From Vishniacozyma victoriae (taxonomy: Eukaryota; Basidiomycota; Tremellomycetes; Tremellales; Bulleribasidiaceae), in assembly GCA_017654735.1 (NCBI GenBank), contig JADPYG010000089.1, positions 816,001 to 880,000 on the forward strand: a stretch of DNA of 64,000 nt. Direction: 5' to 3'. Below are positions 9,201-22,342 of this stretch, piece after piece. Each line of letters opens with the position of its first letter. Positions within the stretch are counted from its first letter, which is position 1. Below the pieces are notes generated by a model. The model was given only the letters and a program-made list of their open reading frames with translations, made no database searches and was not told the DNA's origin. A program made the position numbers and the translations under genes.

Positions 9201-11781
9201 GCGACAAAATTCGTTCGTCGGCTTTTAGCTTTCTTTCATCCGCTCAATGGCCGGTTCTCATTGATCAGGCGTTCAAGGGTATGTCACTTGCGTGCTCCCG
9301 GGTGACTTGACTGATTTTCAGCCAACTCAAAAATGGGTCACCTTGGGATGTACCTTGCTAAATACCATGCTTTCGTGCCCGGAAGGTATCCGGTACTTGA
9401 CGGAAGATAAACTTGTATCGCAGATGGCTGCTTGCTTCAGCGATATTGATGAAGTACGTCCCACCGACAGCATTACTTGGCTGATCACTGACTATTAAGC
9501 AATCCGGGAGACCTTCTGCTCACCCCATCTTCTCGAGGGATCGGATCGACCGGACTCTAACTCATGGATACTTTGAGATGCTAGGTACAATGACCAAGAG
9601 CCGGGAGGGATTAGCGTACGTGGTCGTAGGTCTGAGAAGGCCAATCACTGACGACTCAGGTTGCTCGACAAGTTCCGCTTCTTCACCTCGATCTACCACC
9701 TCACGGATCAGCCTGCACGAGAGCAAATTGTTCGGTACGCTATAGAGTGTTTCGACTATACGCTGTGTGTTAATTACTCCCGGTATTTGTCTGTGCTGAC
9801 GCAATAGTGACGGCCATCCTCGTCTGGTCCTATCGAGAGCCTTGACTACTACCAGCCTTGTAAGCTTTCGACCCTATGTCATGCTTTGCTGACAAAAAGC
9901 CAACCCGATTATTCGCAACCCATCAACTCGGTCGCCTGCTCCAAACTACCCCCGTGCTGGATGATTGGGGCCTGCAGCTTATGATCACCCAGTTGTACGA
10001 CACTGCCATTGAAATCTGTGATCTCGCCGTCATGTACCTGGAAGAGGTCTGCACCGACGAGACAAAGCTTCAAAAGGTCGTTGCTATGCGTCCTGCATTG
10101 GAACACTTGGGGGATATCGGTCATCCACTTTTCATGCGGTAAGCTATGTTGTGTGATACTGGTCCGAGCTGACTCGTTAGGTTTGTATCGACGTCAATCG
10201 GGTTCGAGTATTTGCAGGATGCACAATACATCGACCGGGAGATGGACATTTGGTTGACTGTAAGCTGGACGCCTTCCTCCAAGGGTAGAGCTGACATTGC
10301 AGGATAAGAATCTGCTGTATGTGGTTGAAGTTGAGACGTGGGTTTCGCAAACCTTGAGGCCCTTCACGAGCGATACTGTCGAGGACTACTGGTATGTAAA
10401 GCTCACTGATTGCAGTTTATACACGCTAACATCCCAGGACATACGATGGCACCGCTCCTTCTCACTTCTTTGGCGAGTTGACTAAGACGCCAGAGGGTTG
10501 CGATTATCTCCGTGAACAGAATGTTGTCAGACCGCTGGCGGCCATTGTCCGCCAACACGGTCTAGAGAGCAAAGACCAAACCATCCTGACAAGCCTCAAA
10601 TGCGCCTTATGGGCTCTGGTATGTTCCTTACCAGCTACCAATGAGCGTCGCTTACAGATAAGGGTAATATTGGATCTACCGATGGTGGTGTTAAATTCTT
10701 GGAAGAAGAGGAGATCATCGAGGCAATTGTGGAAATAGCTGAGCAGTCGCCTGTTCTGAGCATTCGAGGGTGAGTGATTACAGTGGCACAGAGCTGATGG
10801 AGCAGTACTGGCTTCTTTGTTTTAGGTTTATTGTCGGCTGGGCGCCGCGGCGCAGAAATGCTGGAGGAGTGTGGCTGGATCTCCACTAGGACTGCTATGG
10901 GCGCTACTACCGGCTTGGTATTACCCACCAGTCTTGATCGATTCTCCAGGGTTTGTCCACTTCTTCGTCCTCTTCATTGCTTAGCTGATGATTATAGATC
11001 CAGCCGTGGAAGCGAGCCGATACCTCCCTGCCATCACTGCCATTGCCCAAACTTACGGGACTAGAAGGCGAGATCATGACGTCTATCGCCAATCTGAGTA
11101 ATTACGTCCTAGCCGCCAGTGCTATGAACAACCTTAAGCGGTGCGCTGCTGTAATCCTACGTCGACGCTAGCTGATATACCAGTGTGCGAAACCGCCATA
11201 GCCGCTACTTCTCCTCCATGACCCTCTTCCATCGAGCTTTACGCATAATCTCGACCAACCATTATCCCGCCCCTGTTAGGCGGTTCATTATCGACCTATT
11301 TGATATCCAACTCAATCACGAAACACTCGTCCAACTCCGTCATATCGAATTATCATCCTTCACTCTTCCAGTGCCACTCGCTCATTTACATGAGCATGAT
11401 GATGAACATCATACCAACCCCCATAATGAAGATCCAACTCGCGACGACTACGAGTACGACGCATATCACCAAACTGGCAGGCAGCGACGAAGATCAGCTT
11501 CTTATCCTGGACCACAAAGACCTGCTCAAGCTCGTAAAAGGGGATTGACAATATCGGATATACCTAATTCGGCGGGCGAGAGTAGTCACGATGATGGGGA
11601 TTATACAGAGGGCGAGAGCGAAAGGCATTCAGCTCGTGAGAAGGTACAGGGCTTTGGGCATGAAGAGAAACGGTACAGTGGTACCAACTCTCGTTCTTCG
11701 AGTAGACCTATGTCAAGGAGGACATCTCAATCCAGCTCGAGGCTGCTTGATATGGGAGCTGTCAATGAGACATTAGGCTAG
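6235..11781 (+). CDS. AVO3: Rictor/Avo3/Ste20-type TORC2 subunit
   Basis: This is the defining scaffold of TOR complex 2, which activates AGC kinases and controls actin, sphingolipids and membrane stress. The gene is split by about 20 short introns. Near the N-terminus is an HR1-like coiled coil (YGAEKMLD ... KIRELEEKLERL). Then come the armadillo-like Rictor domains: LLSTEDIIDG, LGDAVMPRTRTAAYRLLRYV, VPLTDGILRSLVSVAENQDD, the central NPKRLDEAIKATKFVRRLL, and TQKWVTLGCTLLNTMLSC. Near 10430-10930 is the classic C-terminal signature YDGTAPSHFFGELTKTPEGC, LKCALWALGNIGSTDGG and SIRGTGFFVLGLLS. A charged Ser/Arg-rich tail ends at TAG 11781. The first intron follows EEET at about 6342 and is confirmed by in-frame VESVMAKLGIERRVQYG afterwards. 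An upstream in-frame ATG at 6187 is possible but lacks support. Confidence 0.93.
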
Positions 11782-12062
11782 GTGGAGTAGAATCAAATGA
11801 CCGATTTACCCCATCCTTCATCTAGTTACCAACCATCCACTTCACCCACCAACAAATACAACCACGACAATAAAGCCAGAATATGATAACGAGTAAAAGA
11901 AAGATAGATAAAGTAGAAGTATATCGTGAAGAAAGACACGTTACTATGTATACATACTGGCTACAATAGCAGGGCAAGCACTAACTAAACACGGAAATAC
12001 GGAAATGATATTCATGATCTTAAGTGCAAGAAAGAGGGTCGCTATGCGTTTGCGCTGGTTTA

Positions 12063-15000
12063 TTAGTATAGGTTTTCCGACACGTAATTGAACTTACTCT
12101 CGAAACCCATGTCCTCATCATCACATACAAAACTGCCCAACTGATACTCGTTCTCCTCATCTCCTTCTCCCTCACTATCAGTTAACACCACCGGTTTCCT
12201 CGCTTTAGCAAAAAAAGCTTCCTTCCTAGCATTGACAACTTGAGCAGAACGGAAGTTAAGGCCTGATTTTGGAGCTTGAGTTGAGAGGCCAGCTGCGTAG
12301 ACTGCTCGTTGATCGTATCCAGCAGGAGCCTGGGTGGGTTGGAAGTTATTGGCGAATCTCCTGTCTGACTCCGATTCCTCTCCTGAAGACTCATCTGCCG
12401 ATTGCTCGGACCCTGACACGCCAACATCTAAATCGAACTGGGTGTTAGTGATACTACCATGGCGACTCAGCTTAAAGTATTTACGAGATTATTGAGAGTC
12501 TCCTTGTCTACCCGTGGCCGTCTGCGCTCTCGAGTCTGCCGTGGTTGACGAGGTTGTGGGACAAGTGGGGATGAATCATCGACTGATTGATTGTTCATGG
12601 CCGGTCTCGGAGCTGGCGATATATCGAATGGTGAGTCCATCGCTTTGTTAGCGGGAGATACCGATGGACGTGAAGCAGGAACAGGTGGAGGGGGCATCAT
12701 AGCGGTTGATCTTGATTGTACAAGAGTAGGTCTCGTAGGCCGACTAGGTCCAGCTTGGGCTTCCTGTATATCGTCCATGTCATCATCGTCCCAGCTGAAG
12801 TCGATGGCATCTAGCTGGCTGAACCCAGCCAGGGCAGCAGTGGCAGGTGAGATAGTAGTGGATGGTCCGGCCTTAGTGAGCGATTCATCAGAGATGGGCG
12901 ATGGAGGATGACCGGCTCTCTTTGGCTTGATCCGTGTAGGCCCCTCCGATTCAGAAGGTGATGAAGTGGGAGGAGTAGCTGGTGGAGAAGAACGTCCGCG
13001 CCGGACTGGACCGTAGGTATTGAAGAAATCAATTGCCATTTTAGTCCTCTCTTCATCTTCTAGACGCTTCTTCTTTTCCTCCTTCGTCTCCTTGGGCACC
13101 GAGACTTTAGCTTTCTTGGTAGCGGCCTTCTTCTTCTCAATAGCTTCGGCCTTTTTCGCTAAACCCGTTGCCCGACCCTTGGCTTGCGCTTTCGTCAATT
13201 TCTTGGTGGTGGTAGGTCTGACGGTACCATAGAGTAGCGCATTCTCTGCATCCTCGTCATGCTCGTCATCGTCTTCGTTATCAGACTGAACCGGTGTTGG
13301 ACTCCGAGCACGTTTCTTCCCTTTACCTTTGCCTTTGAGTAGATCGGCGACACTCATGAATCCATCAATCGCATCGTCGGGAATTTCGTGTCCTCTTGAT
13401 TTCTTGGTCGTTTTGGTTGTCTTGACATCTTGACTACCGGGTAAACGCGTCTTCATCTTCTGGTCGGCTGGATCCCATGGGTCGACCGGCATTTCTTGTT
13501 CCACACACTTAGGGAATTGCCCTGGTATCAAGAGCGGCTCGACGTCCTCGAACAGTTCCAGATTCCTAGAGTGAAGGATCTCTTCTTGGATTTCACGATG
13601 TGTTTGCTGGGCTGAATCCCAGTTCATATCCTCTCGACCTTCAGACATGAGAACGTGGACCTTTCCATCACGCTTTCGACCTGTTCGACCAATACGTTGG
13701 AGCTATAACATAAGCTCGGTCCGTGATAGGGAAAGTTTCAGCTTACGAGCTTGATAGATTGCTTGGGCATATCATAAATCACGACAAAATCCACTTCACC
13801 AATATCGAGACCCTCCTCCCCAATCGAGGTAGAGACAAGGATATTGAATTTTCCTTCCTTGAACTCTTGGATCGTCTGGCTGATTAGTACAACTTCGAGT
13901 ATACAGAGTAGGAAAAAAGGAGGATGTTTGTAGGTGAAAATGGTCGTGTTGTGCAAGACAAAGTTGACAAACCTTTTTCTGCTCCTTCTGATTGAAACCT
14001 TTATCGATTTCTTGCTTTCCCTGCGACTGGCCTACAAATTTGGTCGCTCGCAGTAGCTCAGGATGCTGATTGAGCATGTCCTGCGTATTCAGATTAACTC
14101 GTTTAGCTTGGAAACAACTCACCACGACCTCTAGAACACAATCTCTAAAAGAGCAAAAAACCATTGCTCGGGTATCATTCTTCACACCATGTTCTCTCTC
14201 GTCCTCGTCGGCAAGTTGGAAATGGTCGAGTAGCTGTCACGTTTCAGCATCAAGCAACAGAATGGTGTACGGACGTACCAATTGTAAAGTCTGAACCATC
14301 TTGGGGTGTCGGTCCGCTTTGGTCCTTCCATCTTTCCCAATCCTGATCAAGTTCATCTCCGCCTCGACATCCCTGAGTAGTTTCTGGAACTCAAAGTTGT
14401 TGCGGATTCCTCCAGCACCTGCTTTCGAACCTGATTTCTTGCCCGCTTCATTCTGACCGCCCGCAATCTCGGTCAAGGAGGTATGGAACATTCCAAGCGA
14501 GAATTCGAGCTGGTCATAAGCGCTCATTTCGAATATGACGGGAGAACGTACAAGGTGACCCATTGCTCTTGCCATCTTCTCGATGGTGGACAGCGAACCA
14601 TAACACCATTTAAGGGTCGAATTGCGGTCTCGAGAGATTTCCATCCTTTTAGCAGTCATGCGGAACGGCTTTAGACGTATAATGTCCAGATCACGGTCGG
14701 TGAGGACATCCTTGCTGACAAGCTTCTGGACGAAGGGCTGACTGTCAGCTGAGGTGCGAGGTCGTGCAATCAGGTGCTCACTCTCATGATGTCCGCCCAT
14801 CGATCTCTGAAGCCTTCGATGACTGGACCCATGCGGACCTGGTGTTTCTCTGTTTTCTACCTCGTCAACGAGCGGGACCGTTAAGAAGAGGGACCACTGA
14901 CCTTCTCATTCATGTACTTCTTGATCTCTGGCGCCTCTGCCTCCCTAATTTCAATGCGGCTGATGTGGAGGGCATCGACGACAGCTTGTACTCGTGGTAC

Positions 15001-16469
15001 ATCCGCTCCGGGAGTTGCAGTGAGAGCCAAGACCCGAAAGTGAGGATGGTGTGCGGTGATGTAGGCGAGAATGGTGGTATAGGCATAAGATCCGGAAGCT
15101 TTATGAGCCTCATCTATCGGTCAGCTGCGATCGTTACGAGTCATTAGAACGTACCAAAGACAGCTAGAACGATATCTTTCGGATCGACTGAGCCTTTCTT
15201 GAGATCGTTGTCGAGGGTCTGTGGGGTACAGTAAAAGACACGTCTATCTCGCCACTGAATACTCAGCTCTGCGGCCGAATGGGTACCAATGAGCTTACCA
15301 GTCGTGCTCGCTCCTTCTGGCTGACACTCGATCCCGTCATGACAGCGGCATCTTTACTTGGGATACCACAAGTCAATTGACAAGCTTCAATCTGTTGATT
15401 GACTAGCGGCTTTGTAGGAGCCAGAAATACGATCTTGCCGGTGGGGAACCAACGATAGACTGAGAGTCAGATCGCTCCAAGAGAGGGTCTTTGACTCACA
15501 ATTGAGCATGACCACTCCAGCGACAAATGTCTTTCCGAGACCTGTAGGCAGAGCGACGAGGCAATTGTCTGTGAAGCAACCTCTGACGATTTCGTATTGG
15601 TAGTCCCGCTTAGACCGATTCGTGGGGTAGATATATGTTCCCTTGGTTTCGGGGTCGAGAAGGTGCTTTGGCGGGCCATAACTTGAGCCTTTGCGGATCA
15701 GCTTGTGTGGTACCCCCCAGATTGAAAGCTTACTGATATCAACAAGTGGTTTCGGTCCTGGCACCAATGACTCCCCCAGATCCTCCTCCTCCGACATCAC
15801 CTCATCATCATCCATATCAAATCTCCTTCCCTTATTAGCCTTAATCTTGGCAGCATCGACCCTCCGCCCACTCTCGGCAAATGCCGTTCGATCCCATCTC
15901 TTCCCCTTTGTCGATTGCTTGTCGCGCCGAAAGTTCAGATGTGTTTGAAAGCCATCAGATCCAGATGAGTGACGGGCTAAGGATCTTCCCAGTCCTAGAC
16001 GGGAGGAGGGAATAGCCTGAACTCTGCCTGATGAATTTGCCGGCGGTTTCGAAGTGGTAGTGATGGTATCCAAGAAGTCTAGTGATCCGGTGGGTAGGTC
16101 GATATCGTCAAAGTCGTCTGATGAGGGGCTCACAAGAGATTTAGATTTTGGTCGAGAGAGCCTAGATGGTCCAGCCGTTGGAAAGACCTGCTGGGCGATG
16201 GCTGCTCTTCGATTTGCCGCAGCAGAGGCGGTTGTCTTGCTAGGCCCAGCCAGGGCGTTACGTGCCGTAGAGAACCCAGTCGAGTATGATCGCGCGGTAA
16301 TAGCAGCTGGAAGAGTAGGTTTATGGGCTGGCAAGGATGTTGTGCGGCTGAAAGTGGTCTGTTGAACTGGGTTCAATGTTGATGTAGCCGATGCGGTAAT
16401 ATTGTCGACCTCGGCGAGGAAAGAGTCGTCGACGAAGAATGAATCGTCGTCAAAATCGTCCGACATCAT
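12063..16469 (-). CDS. MPH1: FANCM/MPH1-type SF2 DNA helicase
   Basis: An ATP-dependent 3'-5' DNA helicase and fork remodeller that limits crossovers during repair. Several exons. The first, from ATG 16469, holds a long Ser/Thr-rich acidic N-terminus, then SIWGVPHKLIRKG, RDYQYEIVRGCF and the Walker A motif ALPTGLGKTFVAGVVMLN. Next comes WFPTGKIVFLAPTKPLVNQQ (motif Ia), then the DEAH box in DEAHKASGSYAYTTILAYI near 15113, and ALTATPG (motif III). The insertion domain (KSSLDIIRLKP-like) follows. The C-terminal helicase lobe shows MVFCSFRDCV, FNILVSTSIGEEGLDIG and LQRIGRTGRKRDGKVHVLMS. The remaining 500 residues are low-complexity, Lys/Glu/Ser-rich, ending at 12063. Loss of strict conservation in the tail is usual for the family. 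Confidence 0.93.
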
Positions 16470-16604
16470 GAAAGTCGGTCAAGATGGTGGGTATGAAGCA
16501 GCAAGATGCTCAAGATGGTATGGGTATGATTACAACATAGATGAGTGAAAGTGAGTGCACATAGACCGGAAAGAAATCAACAAGTCGCGTCAGCTGTACT
16601 CTAC

Positions 16605-16614
16605 GTCACGTGAC
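16605..16614. promoter_or_regulatory. GTCACGTGAC palindrome upstream of MPH1
   Basis: A perfect 10-bp palindrome centred on CACGTG lies 136 bp upstream of the MPH1 start, in the 251-bp gap before DUG3. It matches the extended Cbf1/USF-type site. Binding is inferred. Confidence 0.4.
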
Positions 16615-16720
16615 TTTGTAATGTAGACCTCATGATGCATTGATGGAGTACTGTACAAACGATGCTAACGATATGATGGAGCAGAAAGAAGTGGTGGATA
16701 AAGAAGGGACCAGGAGAGCT

Positions 16721-18248
16721 TCATGCAGCGATTTCTGCACTAGCTTTGGCAGAAGCGAAACCGTGACCTACCTATCAGTGATGATCATCTGATAGAGAAA
16801 CTTCAGCATACCGAAACCCATAGATATGGCGAAGTCGGTGGTACGGTTGTGAGAGGCTGGATCCTGAGGTGGGACCCAGTACTCATCGATGATTGGGATT
16901 TGAAGAAGGTTCATCTAGTCATCAGCTCTTTGCGTCCGACCAGACAGCTGACACTGACCTTCGGGGTAATGACGACCATGGTATTGGTCTTGACTTCCAT
17001 CCACTCGTTTCTCTCAAACGTGAGTGGTTCACTGGCAATCATGATGATACTCTCTCGTTTGTCGGCTTTGGTCATACGGTACAGACCGCCTTCTTGGTAT
17101 TCTTCGAATGAGGTGCCGGACGAGAAGAAGAGGGAGGAAGCTTCAGACGTGCGGGAGGTGATGTATCGAGTAGCGATAACCGAGTCACCATCACTGACCA
17201 CAAAGTTGAGCAGACTAGGACCGGTCTGTTGATCAGCTACGAATTGAGATACGGGATACGCTGGGCTTACAATTCCCGCATCTTTGAGCATCGTGTTCAA
17301 GGTAGCGATAGTCTCCATCATGGCATTCTTCAACTCTGTATGGGTAAAGTTGCGAGCATGAGGATCTTTCAACTTTGACAAGAAAAGCATGAACGCCCAT
17401 TCGGCGTCGGTATAGCCGGAAGGGTAGAGGAAGAGCTCTTCTGAAAGTGACGTCTGAAGGGCTCGTTTGATTTGGCGGAACCCTGTGATCTCGCCGTTGT
17501 GCATCCACTACTTCTCAGCTGAGACGCTGTGACGAACCTAGCTGCACCTACCATGAGTCGATCAAAGATCCATGGATGACAGTTGTCTTCACTCGGCGCA
17601 CCGGCCATTGTTGATGCCCGTACGTGCGCGCTGTGGTTAGCGCACCATCAAGGACATACGTCGATACTCACAAGAGTAACGGAGTCCTGATCTTCTCTGC
17701 TAATCTGGTGAGATTGGCATTGCTCCAAGCCTAGCATAAGCCTCCGTTTTATACTGCTTCCATGATTTAGCTTACCGGAGAGATCGACTTGAAAACACAA
17801 GGACGCTCATTCTCCATCTCCTGCTCCAATTCCCTTTGTCTCAGCACCTCCTGTTCCTTCTCCACTTCCGACCTGTCCAGTCTCACAGAAGCCGAGAGGT
17901 CTTGATCCGGCTGACTCTTCTGTAATAAAGCTTGAGGAGCGGGATTGGCGACTGCTTTCAAAGGGCTTGGGCCGGGTGCCGCTTCGACTGGGTCATACCA
18001 TCCAATCCCGAAGCCATCCGCCTAGATATTAGTCTACATTGAACTTGTCTTAGCACAATAATCGAGCACGTCCATTCATGGGCCGACTGCTTGGTAACCT
18101 GAGCTTGGACTCGAAGGCTTGATTGATGATACTGTGCCTTGGTCGAGTGACCAGGTGGGAGATCTGTATAGGCTCCTTGCCTTTATATACAATCTTGACA
18201 TTAGATTGATTCTGTTCCGAAAGAAAGCGAACCTACGAATCGACACAT
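16721..18248 (-). CDS. DUG3: Class II glutamine amidotransferase, Dug3 (glutathione degradation)
   Basis: Dug3 with Dug2 forms the cytosolic glutathione-degrading amidotransferase. The initiating exon is only 12 nt (ATG TGT CGA TTC), giving MCRF with the N-terminal nucleophile Cys2. Splicing adds IVYKGKEPIQISHLVTRPRHSIINQAFESK, then ADGFGIGWYDP. MHNGEITGF (the HNG motif) follows, then GYTDAEWAFMLFLSK and GPSLLNFVVSDGDSVIATRY. SSLFFSSGTSFEE, MIASEPL and the closing NLLQIPIIDEYWVPPQDP complete the family pattern. Between GWYDP and RPCVFKSISP sits a charged insert of about 70 residues, rich in Glu, Arg and Gln, that may form a coiled coil; other family members are shorter here as far as I recall. 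The stop TGA lies at 16721-16723. Confidence 0.92.
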
Positions 18249-18649
18249 GCTGATAGTATGGAGTTGTAGGTGTGGCGAAGCTCGAGGGAAGAAGTATAGG
18301 CTATAAACTATTCATTGCGACCTGTCTTATATGTTTAGGCGGTTCTCCAACGTATTAAAGGATGTCCTGCTTTCACTTATGAGTCTATATGGCGTATGTA
18401 GGAGTGTATATCCTTTGAGGTATGTTAAATAGGTAGAGATATTGATCTGGACATGGTTGACAGACTACTCATAGGACTGATAGGATGTGCTGGTGTTCCG
18501 TTGGAAGTTGATTGGTGCTCCACGTGAAGGACATCTACCTCTGTCTCCTACCAAGTGTTCTATACCTTCCATCACACCTGATATAACACATACACGCTCT
18601 GCATACACCTCATATCCATATCAATCTTGCCATTACAGTCAATATCAGC
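18249..18649. promoter_or_regulatory. Divergent promoter DUG3 / Tudor-SN, with CACGTG
   Basis: This 401-bp interval separates two divergent starts. It contains one CACGTG (18521-18526). No coding sequence or RNA gene is supported. Confidence 0.45.
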
Positions 18650-21600
18650 ATGTCTACTCGAGCTGTAAGTCCCATGTCGCGTGAAGGAGGTGTACCTAGC
18701 TGACTGGCAGATCGTGAAGTGTTCGTGTGACCTATTGTTCTCGGTACCAGTACTGACAAACAGCCGTCTTGTCAGGTGACACTGTCATTATTCGACCCAA
18801 GGAGCTCCCCGAGAAGGGAAACCCTCACAAGGAACGGTATGTGTCCATTCTCGGGTTGTAGCTGATTTGGTTAGTGTTCTCCATATCGCTGGCCTGAGCG
18901 CGCCCAGATTAGGGTCGGCCTCGAGGGAAGACGAGGTAAGTTATCGTATATAGATCGGGACATCAGCTGATCATCATAGCCTTATTCATTCGGATCCCGA
19001 GAGTTCCTACGAAACCTCCTCGTAGGCAAGGAAATCGCATTCACCATCACGCACACTATTCCATCTGGTCAAGTAAGCTTTCCACCTTTTCACCACATCG
19101 CGTCCTGACATCTAGTCTGGCGACCGAGAATTCGCAAACATCCTCATCGCCCCAGCAGGACCCGGCCAACCACCTCAAGATATCGCTGTACTACTAGCAT
19201 CCTCAGGTTGGGCAAGGGTCAGGGACGGAGTTGGAGAGGGCGATGAGGCCGTCAGGCGTTTGGGAGCCGAGGAGGCCAAAAGGCGAGAAACATTGAGAGT
19301 CGTCGAGGCACAAGCTAAAGCCGAGGGAAAGGGTGTGTGGAGCGAGGAGCCTGAAAGCGTGAGTCTGTTTCTCAATGAGGAGTTAGGAGCTGACTGGCAG
19401 CAACGCCTCGTCTCGTTCCAGATGCCCTCTGATCCCCACGCTTTCATCTCCGAGAACAAGGATCGAGACTTTGATGGTGAGTTGTTGAGACCAAGTTGCT
19501 ATTTAGTCTGGACCACGCGCTGAACATCTAGCCATCGTCGAGCAGGTCCGAGATGGTACACAGCTACGAGTCCGTTTGCTCCTAGACGATCAGCACCATC
19601 AGTTTGTCAACCTGGTAAGCTCATCCCTTGCTCCTTGAACAAAGCTGATCTTAGGTCGTCGCCGGAGCCAAGAGTCCACGAGCTAGCGGTCGTGATGATA
19701 GCTCATCCGCCGAACCATGGGGAGAAGAGGTAGTTCATCTTCCTTCACCCCCAGGATTCAGCTCACCTCAGGCCAAATTCTTCACAGAGGTCCGACTCCT
19801 GCAGCGTGCCATCAAAGTTAGACTTCTTTCAGCCCCTGTCTCGCTCAGTGCGGCAGCCATGAGCGGTCCAACCCCAGCAGCTGCTGCCGGTAAGGGCAAT
19901 GCCCTACCTGCGCCATCCGCAGGCGGAGCGAGCATCATTATCGGTACTGCGTAAGTCAAAGTGCGTGTCACTGGCTCATGATCAGTATTCACCCCAACGG
20001 TAATATCGCCGAGTTCCTCACATCAGCTGGTTTGGCCAAAGTCATTGATGTGAGTCTACTCACCTAATGGCCGGAACAAGCTGATGAGTAGTGGCACGCT
20101 GGTATCCTCGCCCCTCTTGGTGGTCTAGAGAAACTACGAGCAGCCGAGAAGTCAGCCAAGGAGAAGCGAATCGGTGTCTGGGAGAACTTCGGACCAAGCA
20201 AGTCGTCCAACGGAACTGCTACCACCAACAACGGCCCCACTGCTGCTCCTACCACGAAAGGCAACACCCTCGAAGCTACTGTTACTCGAATCTGGGGATC
20301 TGACCAGTTGAGCATAGTGCCTAAAGGCCAGGAGAACGAGAGAAGGGTCCAACTTGCTTCGGTTAGGGGGCCAAGGGGTAATGAAGGCAAGCAGCAGTAC
20401 TATGCCAATGAGGCCAAGGAGTGAGTTTATACCTGTATTCTCTCTTCATTCGCTGATTGGCAGGTTCTTGCGAAAGCGCCTAGTCGGAAAGACAGTGCAC
20501 GTCTTGATTGACTATATCAAGCCCAAGGAGGGAGACTACGAAGAGAGGGAGTGTGTCACCATCACTTATGGTAGTCAGAACACGTGAGTCACGTCCACTT
20601 GACTCTGCTAATCTCCAGCAACATCGCCGAGCAGATGATTGAAAAGGGATTGGCTACAGTCTTGCGACACAAACGTGATGACGAAGACCGTTCCGCCGAA
20701 TTGGACAAGCTGATTGTCGCCGAGCAAACGTAAGTTGCTGAATCCGGTCAGATGGATTGAGCTGACGAGCAGTGCGGCCGCAGATGGCAAGGGTATGCAC
20801 TCCACCAAAGAAGTCTCCATGCCCCGAATCGTCGATGCTTCCGAGAGCGCAAGCCGAGCATCGCAGTACCTACCCTCATGGAAACGAGCTGGCCGACACC
20901 AAGCTATCGTCGATTTCGTCTCTGCTGGATCAAGGTTCAAGCTATACATGCCAAAGGAAAATACCAAAGTTACTTTCGTCCTTGCTGGTGTGCGAGCTCC
21001 TAGGACTGCTAGGAACGCTACTGAGAAACCCGAGCCTTACGGTGCGGAGGCGTACAAGTTTGCCTCCAAGTACTTGCAGAGGGATGTTGAAATTGGTGAG
21101 TTCCCCCCCACTTGGGTGTCGCTGATAACAGCATTCGACTCCACCGATAAGCAAGGTGGATTCATTGGAGCGATGTACCTCGGTGGGACCAATGTAGCCG
21201 TCGAGCTCGTCCGGGAGGGTTTGGCAAGTGTCCACTCATTCTCTGCCGATGGCCTTCCATTCGGTCGAGAGCTAGCGAGTGCCGAGGAGGAGGCCAAGGC
21301 TGCGAAGAAGAACGTGAGTTCATCCTGTGCCTCTATTTACAACGCTCATAACAGCTTTGGGCCGACTACACCGGCGAAGAAGTCGAGGTCAAGGCAGACG
21401 ATACTGCTGCTCTTGCGCCGGAGTATCTCGATGTTTACGTCTCTTCTGTCAAGGAGAACGATCCGTTTGGATTCTCTGTTCAGATCCTCAAGTCTGATAG
21501 TACGTACACACCTAAGCCCCCCAAAGAGCAAAAGCTGATCAACAGGCGTCGCAGCACTGGAGAAGCTCATGTCTGACTTCTCGCTCCACCACCGATCGGC

Positions 21601-22342
21601 CACCTCGGCCGCCCCAGCCTCCTTCAGCCCCAGGACCGGCGACCTTGTCTCAGCGAAGTTCACCGAAGACAACCAATGGTACCGAGCCCGAGTCAAGCGA
21701 GCTAGCGGTATCAAGAAGGAAGCTCATCTACAATTCATCGATTACGGAAATGAAGAGACACTTCCATTCTCCAGGATCAGGCCTCTTGATCCCAAATTCA
21801 AGTCACTCGAGGGACAGGCTAAAGATGCTAGACTCAGGTATGTCCCATCCTTGGAATTTGGCTGATGATAGTTTCGTCAAGCTCGTTCCCAAATCTAGTG
21901 AATATGGACCAGAGGCATGGCGACGATTCAGCCAGCTTACCGAGGGCAAGAAATTGATTGCAAACATTGATCAGAAAGAGGGTAATATCCTCCATCTCCG
22001 CTTGATCGACCCTACCGACCCCAACGCCGCGGACGATCCTCTTGCATGTTTGAATGCTGATCTCGTTCGAGAGGGTGAGCTTAATGAGTTGCGGCTCAAG
22101 CAGAAGCTGATGGATAGGTTATGCTACTCTTGATAAGTCGTGTCGATACGCTGGAGCATACCCCCAAATCACCAAAAAGATTGAAGCAGGTATGTACAAC
22201 TTCCGTGACCATGATACAAAGCTAATGAGCAGCTACCGAGGGCGCGAAAGCTGATCGACTTGGTATCTTCGAGTAAGCTCGTCATCTTCCCGACTGCAGG
22301 CCAAAGCTGACAAGTAGACTTGGAGATGTCAGTGAGGACTAG
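18650..22342 (+). CDS. SND1: Tudor staphylococcal nuclease (Tudor-SN/SND1)
   Basis: A multifunctional RNA-binding protein with four N-terminal SN-like (OB-fold) domains and a C-terminal Tudor fused to a split SN domain. The first exons are tiny: 15 nt (18650-18664), 10 nt (18711-18720), then 18764 onwards, and together give MSTRAIVKSVLSGDTVIIRP, matching the family start. SN1 continues with IAGLSAPRLG, PYSFGSREFLRNLLVGKEIAF and ANILIAPAG. Later SN repeats show EATVTRIWGSDQLSI, NIAEQMIEKGLATVL and KVTFVLAGVRAPRTARN. The Tudor core is TGDLVSAKFTEDNQWYRARV followed by FIDYGNEETLPFSRIRPL. The last short exon gives FELGDVSED and TAG at 22340-22342. Reading straight through the final donor would stop at 22276 instead. 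Confidence 0.93.
18711..18720 (+). other. SND1: 10-nt microexon of Tudor-SN
   Basis: ATCGTGAAGT is flanked by an AG acceptor (TGGCAG) and a GT donor (GTTCGT). It supplies Ile-Val-Lys and the first base of Ser in the conserved IVK(M/S)VLSG start. Skipping it breaks the frame. Confidence 0.75.
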
